Source: Streptococcus ratti FA-1 = DSM 20564 (GTDB taxonomy: Bacteria; Bacillota; Bacilli; Lactobacillales; Streptococcaceae). Taken from it: DNA of 64,000 bases. The stretch covers positions 1,240,001 through 1,304,000 of the forward strand of contig NZ_AJTZ01000005.1 of NCBI RefSeq assembly GCF_000286075.1, in the 5' to 3' direction. The number at the start of each line of letters is the position of its first letter. Positions within the stretch are counted from its first letter, which is position 1. The notes beneath the pieces were generated by a model, which saw only the letters and a list, made by a program, of their open reading frames with translations, made no database searches and was not told where the DNA came from. Shown piece by piece: positions 45,250 to 53,385 of the stretch. A program made the translations under genes and the position numbers.

Positions 45250-45945
45250 CTATTGTAATTTCTTACCTGTCATTTCTTCATAATCTTTACACATGATTGC
45301 CCAAGAATCAGCTATATTATCTGCTAGGGAAAAGAGTCCGCTGCGACCTACAATGTAAATATCCGGATTCGCCTCATCAATCTGTTTGAAAGTTTTTCGG
45401 CTGGATGATCCATCCATTTCAATGAGATAGTAATAACCAGCTTGATCACGCAATTGTCTTAATTGAATAATTTTATCTAGTGTGGACTCTAAAAAGCGTT
45501 GGCCCGCAAAACCGGGATCTACGGTCATAATCGTAATCTTATCCAACAAATCAATGTAAGGCAGAATGACACTTACTGGTGTTTCGGGATTAAGAACAAC
45601 ACCTGCCTTTAAGCCAGCAGCATGGATTTGGTCAATGAGACGAAAGGCTAAACCATTGAGAGCTTCTGCATGCATACAAATCCACTCACACTTGAGATTT
45701 ATCATTTGCTGTACCCAAAAGGTTTGATCGGTAACCATCAGGTGAATAGACAGCGGCAGGCTGGAGAGCTTTCTGACCTCACCGATAAACCACGGTGACA
45801 GCGTAATATTGGGAACAAAATGACCGTCCATAATATCAATATGATAAGAGCTTACATGTTCATTTAGAAAGGTAAGCTCCTCTTTAAATTTATCTAAGTT
45901 CATACACATTAGAGATGGTGAAAACTCAGCTTTTACTACAGCCAT
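45250..45945 (-). CDS. alsE: Allulose-6-phosphate / ribulose-phosphate 3-epimerase family
   Basis: 231 residues, TIM barrel of the ribulose-phosphate epimerase family: SPSLMCMN, DIMDGHFVPNITLSPWFI, HLMVTD, VDPGFAGQRF and EMDGSSS. The order of residues is closer to AlsE (D-allulose 6-phosphate to fructose 6-phosphate) than to housekeeping Rpe. It is the last gene of a fructose-family PTS operon, so the transported sugar is probably allulose or a related ketose; this is inference. A near-identical copy of its first codons lies at 52805. Confidence 0.8.
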   Translation of the reverse strand: MAVVKAEFSPSLMCMNLDKFKEELTFLNEHVSSYHIDIMDGHFVPNITLSPWFIGEVRKLSSLPLSIHLMVTDQTFWVQQMINLKCEWICMHAEALNGLAFRLIDQIHAAGLKAGVVLNPETPVSVILPYIDLLDKITIMTVDPGFAGQRFLESTLDKIIQLRQLRDQAGYYYLIEMDGSSSRKTFKQIDEANPDIYIVGRSGLFSLADNIADSWAIMCKDYEEMTGKKLQ

Positions 45946-45962
45946 GTGCTTGCCTCACTTTC

Positions 45963-47066
45963 TTACAAAATTTCAAAATCATCAAGACTAATCTCTTCTT
46001 CATCTTCCAGACTTGTTTCAATAGTTTCTTCTTCAGTAACAGGTTTCTTAATCAGGGCATAGACAAGTCCAGTGACTAAAATATTAATCAACAAACCGCA
46101 TATGCCTGCTAGAGGACGTGTCATAGTAGGAATCATGAGCACACCTCCAAAAGGCACCGATGAGTCGGCTCCCATAGTCATAGAGACAGCACCTCCAACT
46201 GCTCCTCCAACGGCCGTTGCAATTAATCCTGGAAGGAGATTGTTCATGACAATGGGAATAACACCTTCAACAATATTAACAATTCCCATAGGCACAGCTG
46301 ATTTGAGGGTTTCAATTTCATCTTTTGTATAAATATTTTTCTTCATTAATTTAGCAAAAAAGTAAGCGAGACCAAAGCCAACAGGGGTTGCTGTATTGAC
46401 TAATTGCAGCGCTGTCAAAGGCTCTTTGACACCTTCAGCTTGAAGTGTTAAAACAAAGGCATAGACCGTTTTATTAAGGGGACCACCGAAGTCAACACCA
46501 CTAAGAACACCAACTACCCCTCCAAAGATAATGCGTGATGATGAACTTAGACCTTTCAAGAAGGTTGTCAACCAAGCAGTGAAAGCACTAATCGGACCGC
46601 CAATAAGATAAATCATAATCAAACTGCTGACAAAGGCGGTCACAAAAGGTACAATCAAGGTCGGCATCAGCCCTTTAGCCCAATGAGGAACCTTAAGATT
46701 TTTTAAAATATAAAGCGCCAAAAAACCAGCAATATAACCACCAAGAATGCCGCCGATAAAACCAGCGCTAATACTATTAGCGATTAACCCAACAACAAAA
46801 CCGGGAGCAATCCCTGGCTTGCCGGCAACGGAGAAAGAAATCCCAGTCGCAATAACAACCGGTAAAAGTCCTAAGGCCTTGCCGCCCATGGTCGCCATAG
46901 CATCCCAAAATGAAAACTTTCCAATGATGAGGGCATCCTGAGATGCTCCGCCCATAGCCATCCCAATCGCTACCAGAAAACCAGCCCCGCAGACGATGGG
47001 AATCAAATAAGAAATAGCCGTCAGCAAATGTCCTTTCAAATTAGCTTTTTTTAATAATTCTTTCAT
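45963..47066 (-). CDS. PTS fructose-family EIIC
   Basis: 367 residues with about nine membrane segments and fructose-family EIIC features (GGYIAGFLALYILKNLKVP; GVDFGGPLNKTVYAF), ending in an acidic tail. The sugar channel of the PTS. The ORF is open 52 codons further upstream into the preceding EIIA gene, but this ATG has a perfect AGGAGG 7 nt before it. Its last 70 or so codons are duplicated in the decayed fragment at 52805-53089. Confidence 0.9.
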   Translation of the reverse strand: MKELLKKANLKGHLLTAISYLIPIVCGAGFLVAIGMAMGGASQDALIIGKFSFWDAMATMGGKALGLLPVVIATGISFSVAGKPGIAPGFVVGLIANSISAGFIGGILGGYIAGFLALYILKNLKVPHWAKGLMPTLIVPFVTAFVSSLIMIYLIGGPISAFTAWLTTFLKGLSSSSRIIFGGVVGVLSGVDFGGPLNKTVYAFVLTLQAEGVKEPLTALQLVNTATPVGFGLAYFFAKLMKKNIYTKDEIETLKSAVPMGIVNIVEGVIPIVMNNLLPGLIATAVGGAVGGAVSMTMGADSSVPFGGVLMIPTMTRPLAGICGLLINILVTGLVYALIKKPVTEEETIETSLEDEEEISLDDFEIL

Positions 47067-47076
47067 TTCTATCCTC

Positions 47077-47529
47077 CTATAATGAAAATGCAGCCAAAAC
47101 ATCTTCTGGGTTTTCAGCCTGCAAGAGCCTCGCCACGACTTGATCATTGCCCAGCTTTTTAGCAAAAAGAGCCAGTAATTTGAGATGTTCCTTAGCTGCC
47201 TTAGAATCAGAACCAACTGCAAAAAGAATCACTGCGCGCACCCCTTTGCCATCAAGACTCTCCCAGGGTATTTCCCGGTCATTAATGCCAATAGCTACCG
47301 CAGGGACTGTGACAGACGGACTTTTCCCATGCGGAATAGCCACGAAATTGCCAATCCCTGTCTGACCTTGAGCTTCGCGTTCATAAACGTCTTTAAGAAA
47401 GGCCTCCTGATCAGAGATTTTACTTTCCTGAAACAGCAGGCCGGACAAAGCTTGCAGTGCTTCTTCTTTAGTCTTTGCCGATAAATGAGTGTCAATCAAT
47501 TTAATATCAATCGCATCCTTTGCTTCCAT
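47077..47529 (-). CDS. PTS fructose-family EIIA
   Basis: 150 residues of the EIIA-2 (mannitol/fructose) type, with the phosphorylated His in IPHGKSP near residue 65. It hands phosphate to the EIIB below. 10 nt before EIIC, ATG behind AAAGGA. Confidence 0.9.
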   Translation of the reverse strand: MEAKDAIDIKLIDTHLSAKTKEEALQALSGLLFQESKISDQEAFLKDVYEREAQGQTGIGNFVAIPHGKSPSVTVPAVAIGINDREIPWESLDGKGVRAVILFAVGSDSKAAKEHLKLLALFAKKLGNDQVVARLLQAENPEDVLAAFSL

Positions 47530-47541
47530 TGTCTATCCTTT

Positions 47542-47856
47542 CTACTGCTTAGCGGCTACTTCTGCCAGTTTGGCAATCAGTTTGTTGGGCGACTTAATAG
47601 CAACTTCGGTCGGAACTTTGACCGTTTTTTTGCCCGCAAAGCGCTCTTCTCCAGAAATCTTGACATCAATCGCCAAAATGACAATATCAGCTCCTGCAAT
47701 ATCCTCAGCACTTAATTCATTTTCAATGCCGATAGTGCCCTGTGTTTCAATTTTAACGTCGTGCCCTGCTTTTTTAGCAGCGGCTTCTAATTTTTCCTGA
47801 GCAATGTAAGTATGAGCAATCCCAACAGTACATGCTGCCACTCCAACGATTTTCAT
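47542..47856 (-). CDS. PTS fructose-family EIIB
   Basis: 104 residues. The phosphorylated Cys is Cys9 in ACTVGIAHT; most relatives read ACPTGIAHT, so the loop is slightly variant but keeps Cys and the GIAHT helix start. ATG behind AGGAGG, in the PTS operon. Confidence 0.9.
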   Translation of the reverse strand: MKIVGVAACTVGIAHTYIAQEKLEAAAKKAGHDVKIETQGTIGIENELSAEDIAGADIVILAIDVKISGEERFAGKKTVKVPTEVAIKSPNKLIAKLAEVAAKQ

Positions 47857-47870
47857 AGTTTTCCTCCTGT

Positions 47871-48287
47871 TTATAACATTTTTTCAATATTAGCTTTGCT
47901 GTCTGTTAAGAGCTTTTCAACATAGGCAGCATCTGCCAGTTTAGTCATAAAACTTCTGATTTGCTCTTTGACAACTCTGTCTTCATTTGCTTTTAAAGCT
48001 AAGCAGATAACTAAACTGATGTCTTTGATGGTCTCGTTCCAGTCTTTGATGGGGTCAGTCAACTGCAGAATCAGAAGCTGGCTTTGCCTAAGCTGGCTTG
48101 ATTCAAGATGAGGCAGCACCGTCTGCTTATCAATCTGAATATTGGCCAGCTGCTCGCGAATCAACAGCTTTTTGGCTAAATCCCGACTAATTGAGGCGTC
48201 AATCTCTTCGGCCAAAAAACGATAGACATCTTTCACCTCTTGAAAGGATTCTCCGACAAATACTTTTTTGATCAAGTCACTGCTCAT
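47871..48287 (-). CDS. Stand-alone EIIA-2 domain protein
   Basis: 138 residues of the EIIA-2 fold, weaker than the gene at 47077, with its probable His in VLPHLES. It overlaps the regulator gene by 11 nt. The regulator ends after its EIIB-like domain, so this protein looks like the C-terminal EIIA domain of a full MtlR/LicR-type regulator carried as a separate gene. ATG behind GGAGAG. Confidence 0.75.
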   Translation of the reverse strand: MSSDLIKKVFVGESFQEVKDVYRFLAEEIDASISRDLAKKLLIREQLANIQIDKQTVLPHLESSQLRQSQLLILQLTDPIKDWNETIKDISLVICLALKANEDRVVKEQIRSFMTKLADAAYVEKLLTDSKANIEKML

Positions 48288-49740
48288 TTTTGATCTCTCC
48301 AATCTTTTGCCGCAGACGTTCCTGGTCTTCTGCCGTAAACATCCCATTTACCAGTAAAAAATGATAAGAGGGCGACTGTTTAAGGGGAATGGTTGAGATT
48401 AACAGATCAATAGCAGGATAGGTTTCCTCTAATTGCTCTACCTCACGCGAAGCAATAACATCAACAATTTCCAGCTCTGAAAAGTTATTGGCAATCTTAG
48501 CCCGCAGCAATTCTGAAATACCAATACCGGTTGTACAAACAATCAAGGTTCGCAGTTTACGGCTGCTGGTCTCCAGCAATTTGGCAAAGTAAAGGGTTAT
48601 AAAGCCATTTTCATCCGCTGAAATAGGAGCTAGATGGTAAATCTGGCTGATTTCTTCTGATGTCTGGCAAACCCTGTCAAAAAGATCGGGATAAACCATC
48701 TTAATCTGACTGAGCAAACCATTTTGAACCATAATCTTTTGCTCCAAACGTTTGAGCATGGGTTTGATATGATTAGCCAAATCAAAGAAAATATCCTGAT
48801 TTCTGATATCAAAGTCCCATTTTTGATTCATCAATTTCAGATAAGTCCGTGTGATGTTCACCACTTCTTCTGAAAATGAAATACTCTCAGAACTGACCTT
48901 CTCCAGCCTTGAAGCTGATAAATATTGATGAAGATAATGGACTTCAATTCTTGGAATCGGCAGCTGCAGATAGTTCTCCAAATGCTTGATGACTTCCTGA
49001 GATATATCCAGCAAAGAATCAGATATCTCCCTGAAGTTCCTTTTTTCAGTATCATAGTCATAGGTTTGATGGGCCCTGATGCGCTCCATCAAAATATACA
49101 AATGTAAAAAGATGTTGATGTTATAAGGATAGGGAATTTTACCGGAAAGATGTCTTTCAATAATCTCTAGCTGGTAAAGAATAAAGGCCGCATCTTTCTC
49201 ATCAATATCCAAGCTCGAGTGTTCCTTTAAATCAACAAAGTCAACAATCTGATCATGCTGAATGCCAGCCAGAATCGCACGGCGGATATTTTCCTCTTTT
49301 CCTTCAACAGCCAGCATTCGCTTTTTACGCAGCAGTTTCAGATCAAACTTCTTAATGTCCTGAGTAATAATCTTCTCATCAGCAATCAGAACAGATTCCC
49401 CTAAAAAGAACTCCTCCATAAGATCAAAAACACTGACCGGTTTGGGTGCCTGTAAGAGCAATAATTGTTTTAGCTTATTTCTTCTTTGCTGGGGAGAATA
49501 ATCGGTAGGTGGCTTATTTTCATACAGCAGCAAGTAACGATCATAGTCCAGCTTATACCCCCTTCCTTTTTCAGAAATAATCAAGGGGCCGTCCGGCAAA
49601 TTGTCATTAATACTTTTAACCCATCTGTAAATAGTCTTGGCTGAAGTTTTTAACTTTTTTGCCAAAATATCAGACGTTATAAAATCCCTTTGAATTAGCA
49701 GGAGATATATGAGTTCCTCACTTTTACCTTTCAGACTCAT
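48277..49740 (-). CDS. PRD-containing transcriptional regulator
   Basis: 487 residues. An N-terminal HTH (FITSDILAKKLKTSAKTIYRWV) and winged segment, two PRDs (about 170-390), and an EIIB-like domain (LIVCTTGIGISELLRAK, near 395). The usual C-terminal EIIA domain is missing and is replaced by the overlapping next gene. It most likely activates the PTS operon that follows it. ATG behind AAAGGAGG. Confidence 0.87.
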   Translation of the reverse strand: MSLKGKSEELIYLLLIQRDFITSDILAKKLKTSAKTIYRWVKSINDNLPDGPLIISEKGRGYKLDYDRYLLLYENKPPTDYSPQQRRNKLKQLLLLQAPKPVSVFDLMEEFFLGESVLIADEKIITQDIKKFDLKLLRKKRMLAVEGKEENIRRAILAGIQHDQIVDFVDLKEHSSLDIDEKDAAFILYQLEIIERHLSGKIPYPYNINIFLHLYILMERIRAHQTYDYDTEKRNFREISDSLLDISQEVIKHLENYLQLPIPRIEVHYLHQYLSASRLEKVSSESISFSEEVVNITRTYLKLMNQKWDFDIRNQDIFFDLANHIKPMLKRLEQKIMVQNGLLSQIKMVYPDLFDRVCQTSEEISQIYHLAPISADENGFITLYFAKLLETSSRKLRTLIVCTTGIGISELLRAKIANNFSELEIVDVIASREVEQLEETYPAIDLLISTIPLKQSPSYHFLLVNGMFTAEDQERLRQKIGEIKNEQ

Positions 49741-50072
49741 CTAAGCTTCCTCCTTTATATTTTTATGATAACAATATTTCCTATCAGCATTTTACTAATT
49801 ATTGTCCATAGCAACAGACATTTATTTGAATTATCTAATAAAATCATAGCAAAAAAATAAAGCCTCTGTCACAAAGCTTTATTTTTGATTATTATGTTGA
49901 TAATCTTATTTTACCTGTTTTCTTCCTAAAAAATAGCGACATTAATGTCGGCTTCAGACTGAAAACAAACTTGCTTTTGTAGGTTTGTCTTTTTTGATAT
50001 TCAAAAAGGAAGACTCTAAGCAAATCTTCCTCCTTATTATTAATATTATATTAAGTTACCTTTTTCCTAGGC
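49741..50072 (-). other. Intergenic with three stacked hairpins
   Basis: In minus order: the GGAAGA/TCTTCC hairpin with TTTTTG tail (50003-50030) ending the cyclase unit; a perfect 14-bp palindrome CGACATTAATGTCG followed by CTATTTTTTAG (49937-49950); and AATAAAGC/GCTTTATT with TTTTTTGC (49857-49883). The last two lie between the first terminator and the regulator promoter region. No gene seen. Confidence 0.6.
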
Positions 50073-50810
50073 TCATTCAGGTAAAATAGCCACTGCCCTG
50101 ACCGGTGAACCTGTAGCTTTTTCCCAATGCGGATAAGCGATAGCTATCAAGCTTCCTGTTGCGGGTACCTGGTCAAGATTGGCCAGAACCTCAAGCTGAT
50201 AAATATCCTGCTCCAGTACATAATATTCTTCGGCTAAACGGCCGTTTTTTGCTGCCCAGATACCGCTGTCAGTATCCAAGGTCTCATGACCCAAGGCTGA
50301 AATGTTTCGCTCATGGATGAGAAATGCCAGAGCCTCATGCGACCAGCCAGGTGTATGCTGCACTCCTTGATCATCGAGGTTGCGAATAGCTTCTTGATCC
50401 GGCCAGCGCTTTGACCAATCACTGCGAAAGGCTACAAAACTGCCCGCCGGAATTTCTCCATGCTCTGCTTCAAAGGCAAGCACATCTTCTTTAGTCAGTT
50501 CATAATCAGGATTAGCGACTACCGCCTGCGATTTATCAATTACAATTAAAGGCAAGAGTAAATCTTTCAAAGCAATCTCATCCAGCCAGCGGCCGCCTTC
50601 CACAAAGTGAATAGGGGCATCAATATGGGTGCCGTACTGACCGACAACAGAAAACTGCTGCACATGAAAACCATCTTTTAAGGTGAAAATATCTTTCTTG
50701 TCCAAAGCTGGTAAGGGCGGAAAATGCGGGCTTTGGTCATTTATTTGATGGGTCAAATCCACCCATTTAGCTGATTTTAGGCTTTGATAGGCTGCTAATA
50801 TATTTGACAT
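50073..50810 (-). CDS. Cyclase-family hydrolase (kynurenine formamidase-like)
   Basis: 245 residues with the family's metal motif in QYGTHIDAPIHF (HxxxD type) and a later GHETLDTD. The cyclase/KynB family hydrolyses formamide or cyclic amide bonds; the substrate is unknown. It follows the symporter gene by 82 nt on the same strand, so the two may share the T-box leader. ATG behind AAAGGAG. Confidence 0.8.
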   Translation of the reverse strand: MSNILAAYQSLKSAKWVDLTHQINDQSPHFPPLPALDKKDIFTLKDGFHVQQFSVVGQYGTHIDAPIHFVEGGRWLDEIALKDLLLPLIVIDKSQAVVANPDYELTKEDVLAFEAEHGEIPAGSFVAFRSDWSKRWPDQEAIRNLDDQGVQHTPGWSHEALAFLIHERNISALGHETLDTDSGIWAAKNGRLAEEYYVLEQDIYQLEVLANLDQVPATGSLIAIAYPHWEKATGSPVRAVAILPE

Positions 50811-50892
50811 AAATGGTCTCCTTTATAATATAACATGTATCAATGGCATATGATAAGCCAAAAAGTTTTCTCTAGGCATGGCTTTTTATCTG

Positions 50893-52278
50893 TTAAATAG
50901 AATGAACAGCATTTGCATCATTTAAAATAGTTTCATCCAACTGATTGGTTTTCTTGGCTGTGATAAGCCCTGCTAAAATACTGTCATTAACATTTACCAA
51001 GGTCCGTCCCATATCCACAATCGGATCTATTGCAATCAAGACCCCCAGACTTGTGACAGGAAGATTCAGAGCTCCCAAGACGATCAAGGTTGTAAATAAG
51101 GCTCCGCCGCCAACACCGGCGACACCAAATGAAGCAATAACATCAATCAGAACAAGCATTAGGATAAACTGCCATGAAAAAATATCAAGGCCAACGGTCG
51201 GTGCAATAATAGTGGCAACAATTGTCGGATAAACACCGGCACAGCCATTTTGTCCAATGCTCAGACCAAAGCTAGCAGCAAAGTTGGCAACTGTCGGGCT
51301 GACACCGAGAGATTCTATTTGAATTTTGACATTTAACGGCAGGGTACCTGCGCTCGTACGTGAACTAAAGGCAAACAGCAAAGCCGGCAGTGCCTTTTTA
51401 TAATATAAAACAGGATTAATTCCATGGACTGACAAGATAAGCGTATGAACAAGCAAGACAAGAATCAAGGCCGTATACACAGCTGCAATGAAAAGTCCCA
51501 AATGATTGATACTAGCCAGAGAATTTACCGCAATGGTATTGGTAATGAGAGCAAAGGTTCCATAAGGTGTCAGCGCCAAAACCAATTTAACCAGCCGATT
51601 GATAATCAGCTGCAGTGCCTTTATTCCCTTGGCAAAGACCGCTGCATACTCAGGTTCACTTTTTTGAACAGACAGATAAGCAAAACCAACCAAAAGCGCA
51701 AAAATGACAACTGCTATCGTGCTGGTCGCCCGGCTGCCGGAAAAATCAGCAAAAATATTGCTGGGCAAAAAACTGACAATCTGCTGGGGCAGCGTGAGCC
51801 CCTTGATTTCACCTTGGTGTTCTTGAATACTGGCCAAGGCCTCCTTGCCTGCTGTTCCAGTAAAATTAGAACCCTGTAAATCAAATAGAACTGTGGATAA
51901 AAAACCTAATATAGATGCTATAGCTGTCGTCCCTAGTAAAATCCCTAAGACAAAGCCGGTAATTTTTTTAAGGTTTTGTCTTACCTCTAGCTGCGTAAAA
52001 GCTCCAACCAAGGATAGAAAGATTAAGGGAACTACCAGCATCTTAAGAAGTGATACATAGCCATTTCCAACAATCCCAATCCAATCAAGCGCCTGAGCTA
52101 AAACTCGGCTTTTGGCTCCAAAAATCTGCTGGAGTATAAAACCAAAAGCTGCTCCCAAAATCAGCGACAGCAAAATTAAAGGGGTAAACCCGGCTTTTTT
52201 CCTATGAACAGCTGCCAAGCCTGCTAATAGCAGAAGGGCAGCTGCCACAATAATAAACGTTCCAAGTGTATCGTTCAT
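50893..52278 (-). CDS. tcyP: TcyP-type dicarboxylate/amino acid:cation symporter
   Basis: 461 residues with about nine membrane segments and the SDF/DAACS motifs FSSRTSAGTLPLN and SIGQNGCAGVYP, which fit the L-cystine branch (TcyP/YdjN) better than glutamate carriers. It would import cystine or a related amino acid. Preceded by a T-box leader, so expression should respond to an uncharged tRNA. A RUP-like repeat sits between the T-box terminator and the GGAGGA site. Confidence 0.87.
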   Translation of the reverse strand: MNDTLGTFIIVAAALLLLAGLAAVHRKKAGFTPLILLSLILGAAFGFILQQIFGAKSRVLAQALDWIGIVGNGYVSLLKMLVVPLIFLSLVGAFTQLEVRQNLKKITGFVLGILLGTTAIASILGFLSTVLFDLQGSNFTGTAGKEALASIQEHQGEIKGLTLPQQIVSFLPSNIFADFSGSRATSTIAVVIFALLVGFAYLSVQKSEPEYAAVFAKGIKALQLIINRLVKLVLALTPYGTFALITNTIAVNSLASINHLGLFIAAVYTALILVLLVHTLILSVHGINPVLYYKKALPALLFAFSSRTSAGTLPLNVKIQIESLGVSPTVANFAASFGLSIGQNGCAGVYPTIVATIIAPTVGLDIFSWQFILMLVLIDVIASFGVAGVGGGALFTTLIVLGALNLPVTSLGVLIAIDPIVDMGRTLVNVNDSILAGLITAKKTNQLDETILNDANAVHSI

Positions 52279-52306
52279 AAAATCCTCCTCTTACATCAGC
52301 CAGCTA

Positions 52307-52396
52307 ATGCTCAAAAAAATCAAACTAGGCAGCAGGCCGCAAACAGTTCAAAAATACGGCAAGTCGAAATCAAGGCCTATGATTTTCAAAGCCTAT
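52307..52396. repeat. RUP-like intergenic repeat, copy 4 (degenerate)
   Basis: About 90 bp with decayed ends (ATGCTCAAAAAAATCAAA and GATTTTCAAAGCCTAT) and the middle GGCAGCAGGCCGCAAACAG related to copy 3. It lies between the T-box terminator and the tcyP ribosome binding site. Confidence 0.6.
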
Positions 52397-52640
52397 AAAA
52401 AAATCCTTACAAAGCTGCTGCTCTGCAAGGACGTCAAAACGCGTTACCACCTTGAATTCATGGTATTCTCACAAATACCAACTCCATCAGTACACTTAAT
52501 CTATACTGGAAAGCTGTATCGGGCTTACCCGTAGCAGTTTCGAAGAAATCCCTTGACTGCTATCACTCAAAGACCATTTTCAAAGCGCACGGCTAATCTT
52601 CTCACACCTAACGAAGACTCTCTGTCTAGCGGCCAACTTT
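52397..52640 (-). promoter_or_regulatory. T-box leader of tcyP
   Basis: On the minus strand the T-box sequence AAGGTGGTAACGCG (52440-52453) is followed by the terminator stem TCCTTGCA/TTTGTAAGGA with TTTTTTT (52397-52432). Upstream is Stem I (52559-52630), with a GCTA/TAGC base, an AGAGAG stretch, a GGTGTGAGAAG apical region and a TTTGAGT element. Uncharged tRNA should favour the antiterminator. By the usual spacing before TTTGAGT the specifier could be AAU (Asn) or AUG (Met); I cannot decide without folding. Confidence 0.88.
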
Positions 52641-52670
52641 TACTTTTTCTTATCAGCATGATGTATTCAA

Positions 52671-52762
52671 TTGTTTTTATTATAGCTGTAAACCCCTTTA
52701 AAATCAACTGATTCAGCCATTAAGCTTCTTTATAGGAAGCCATAATTAAAATTTATGGCAAC
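52671..52762. repeat. 92-bp duplicated promoter segment, copy A
   Basis: Matches 55899-55990 with about four differences, same orientation. It contains the T-box promoter. Confidence 0.85.
52679..52707 (-). promoter_or_regulatory. T-box/tcyP promoter
   Basis: -35 TTGATT (52702-52707), 17 nt, -10 TATAAT (52679-52684). Confidence 0.8.
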
Positions 52763-52775
52763 AAGGCGGCAAAAA

Positions 52776-52806
52776 GTCATACCACCCGTTTGACGGGTGG
52801 TATGAT
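52776..52806 (-). terminator. Perfect hairpin upstream of the T-box promoter
   Basis: CATACCACCCGT and ACGGGTGGTATG arms with a 3-nt loop, then ACTTTTTG on the minus strand. It would stop transcripts from the decayed fragment. Confidence 0.8.
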
Positions 52807-53089
52807 TTATCTAAGCTCATACACATTAGAGATGGTGAAAACTCAGCTTTTACTACAGCCATGTGCTTGCCTCACTTTCTTATAAAATTTCAAAATCATC
52901 AAGGCTAATCTCTTCTTCATCTTCCAGACTTGTTTCAATAATTTCTTCTTCAGTAACAGGTTTCTTAATCAGGGAATAGACAAGTCCAGTGACTAAAATA
53001 TTAATCAACAAGCCGCATATGCCTGCTAAAGGACGTGTCATAGTAGGAATCATGTCACACTTCCAAAAGGCACCGATGAGTCGGCTCCC
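52805..53089 (-). pseudogene. Decayed copy of the EIIC end and epimerase start
   Basis: 285 bp match 45888-46173 at roughly 96-97 percent, same orientation. The fragment holds about the last 70 codons of the EIIC gene with its stop, the intergenic space, and the first 19 or so codons of the epimerase gene, then breaks off at a terminator hairpin. A one-base deletion at about 53055 (ATGTCACAC for ATGAGCACAC) shifts the EIIC frame. It is too short to make either protein. Confidence 0.9.
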
Positions 53090-53385
53090 GATATTAGATT
53101 AATAATCAATTTTTAACTAAGAATTGGGCTGGTTATACAGGAAATCCAGAGAATTTCCATACAAACCAGACTAAATAAAAAAGAGCAAATCATTATATAA
53201 ATTGATCGTTTTCGAATTATTTAAAAGAGAATGGGACCGATGACCCATCCTCTTTTTTGATACCCAATCATATCTTACTTACAAGTGTATCCTAATACAT
53301 AAACTTCTAATCTAAAATACTTTCCAATACCTATACGGAGCAGTGCTCTGCATCTGCGAAATAATATGTTAAATATGCCTCTTGC
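53090..53385. other. Intergenic with MFS terminator
   Basis: No gene seen. AAAAGAGGATGGG/CCCATTCTCTTTT-type hairpin at about 53222-53260 can end transcription from the MFS gene. Confidence 0.6.
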
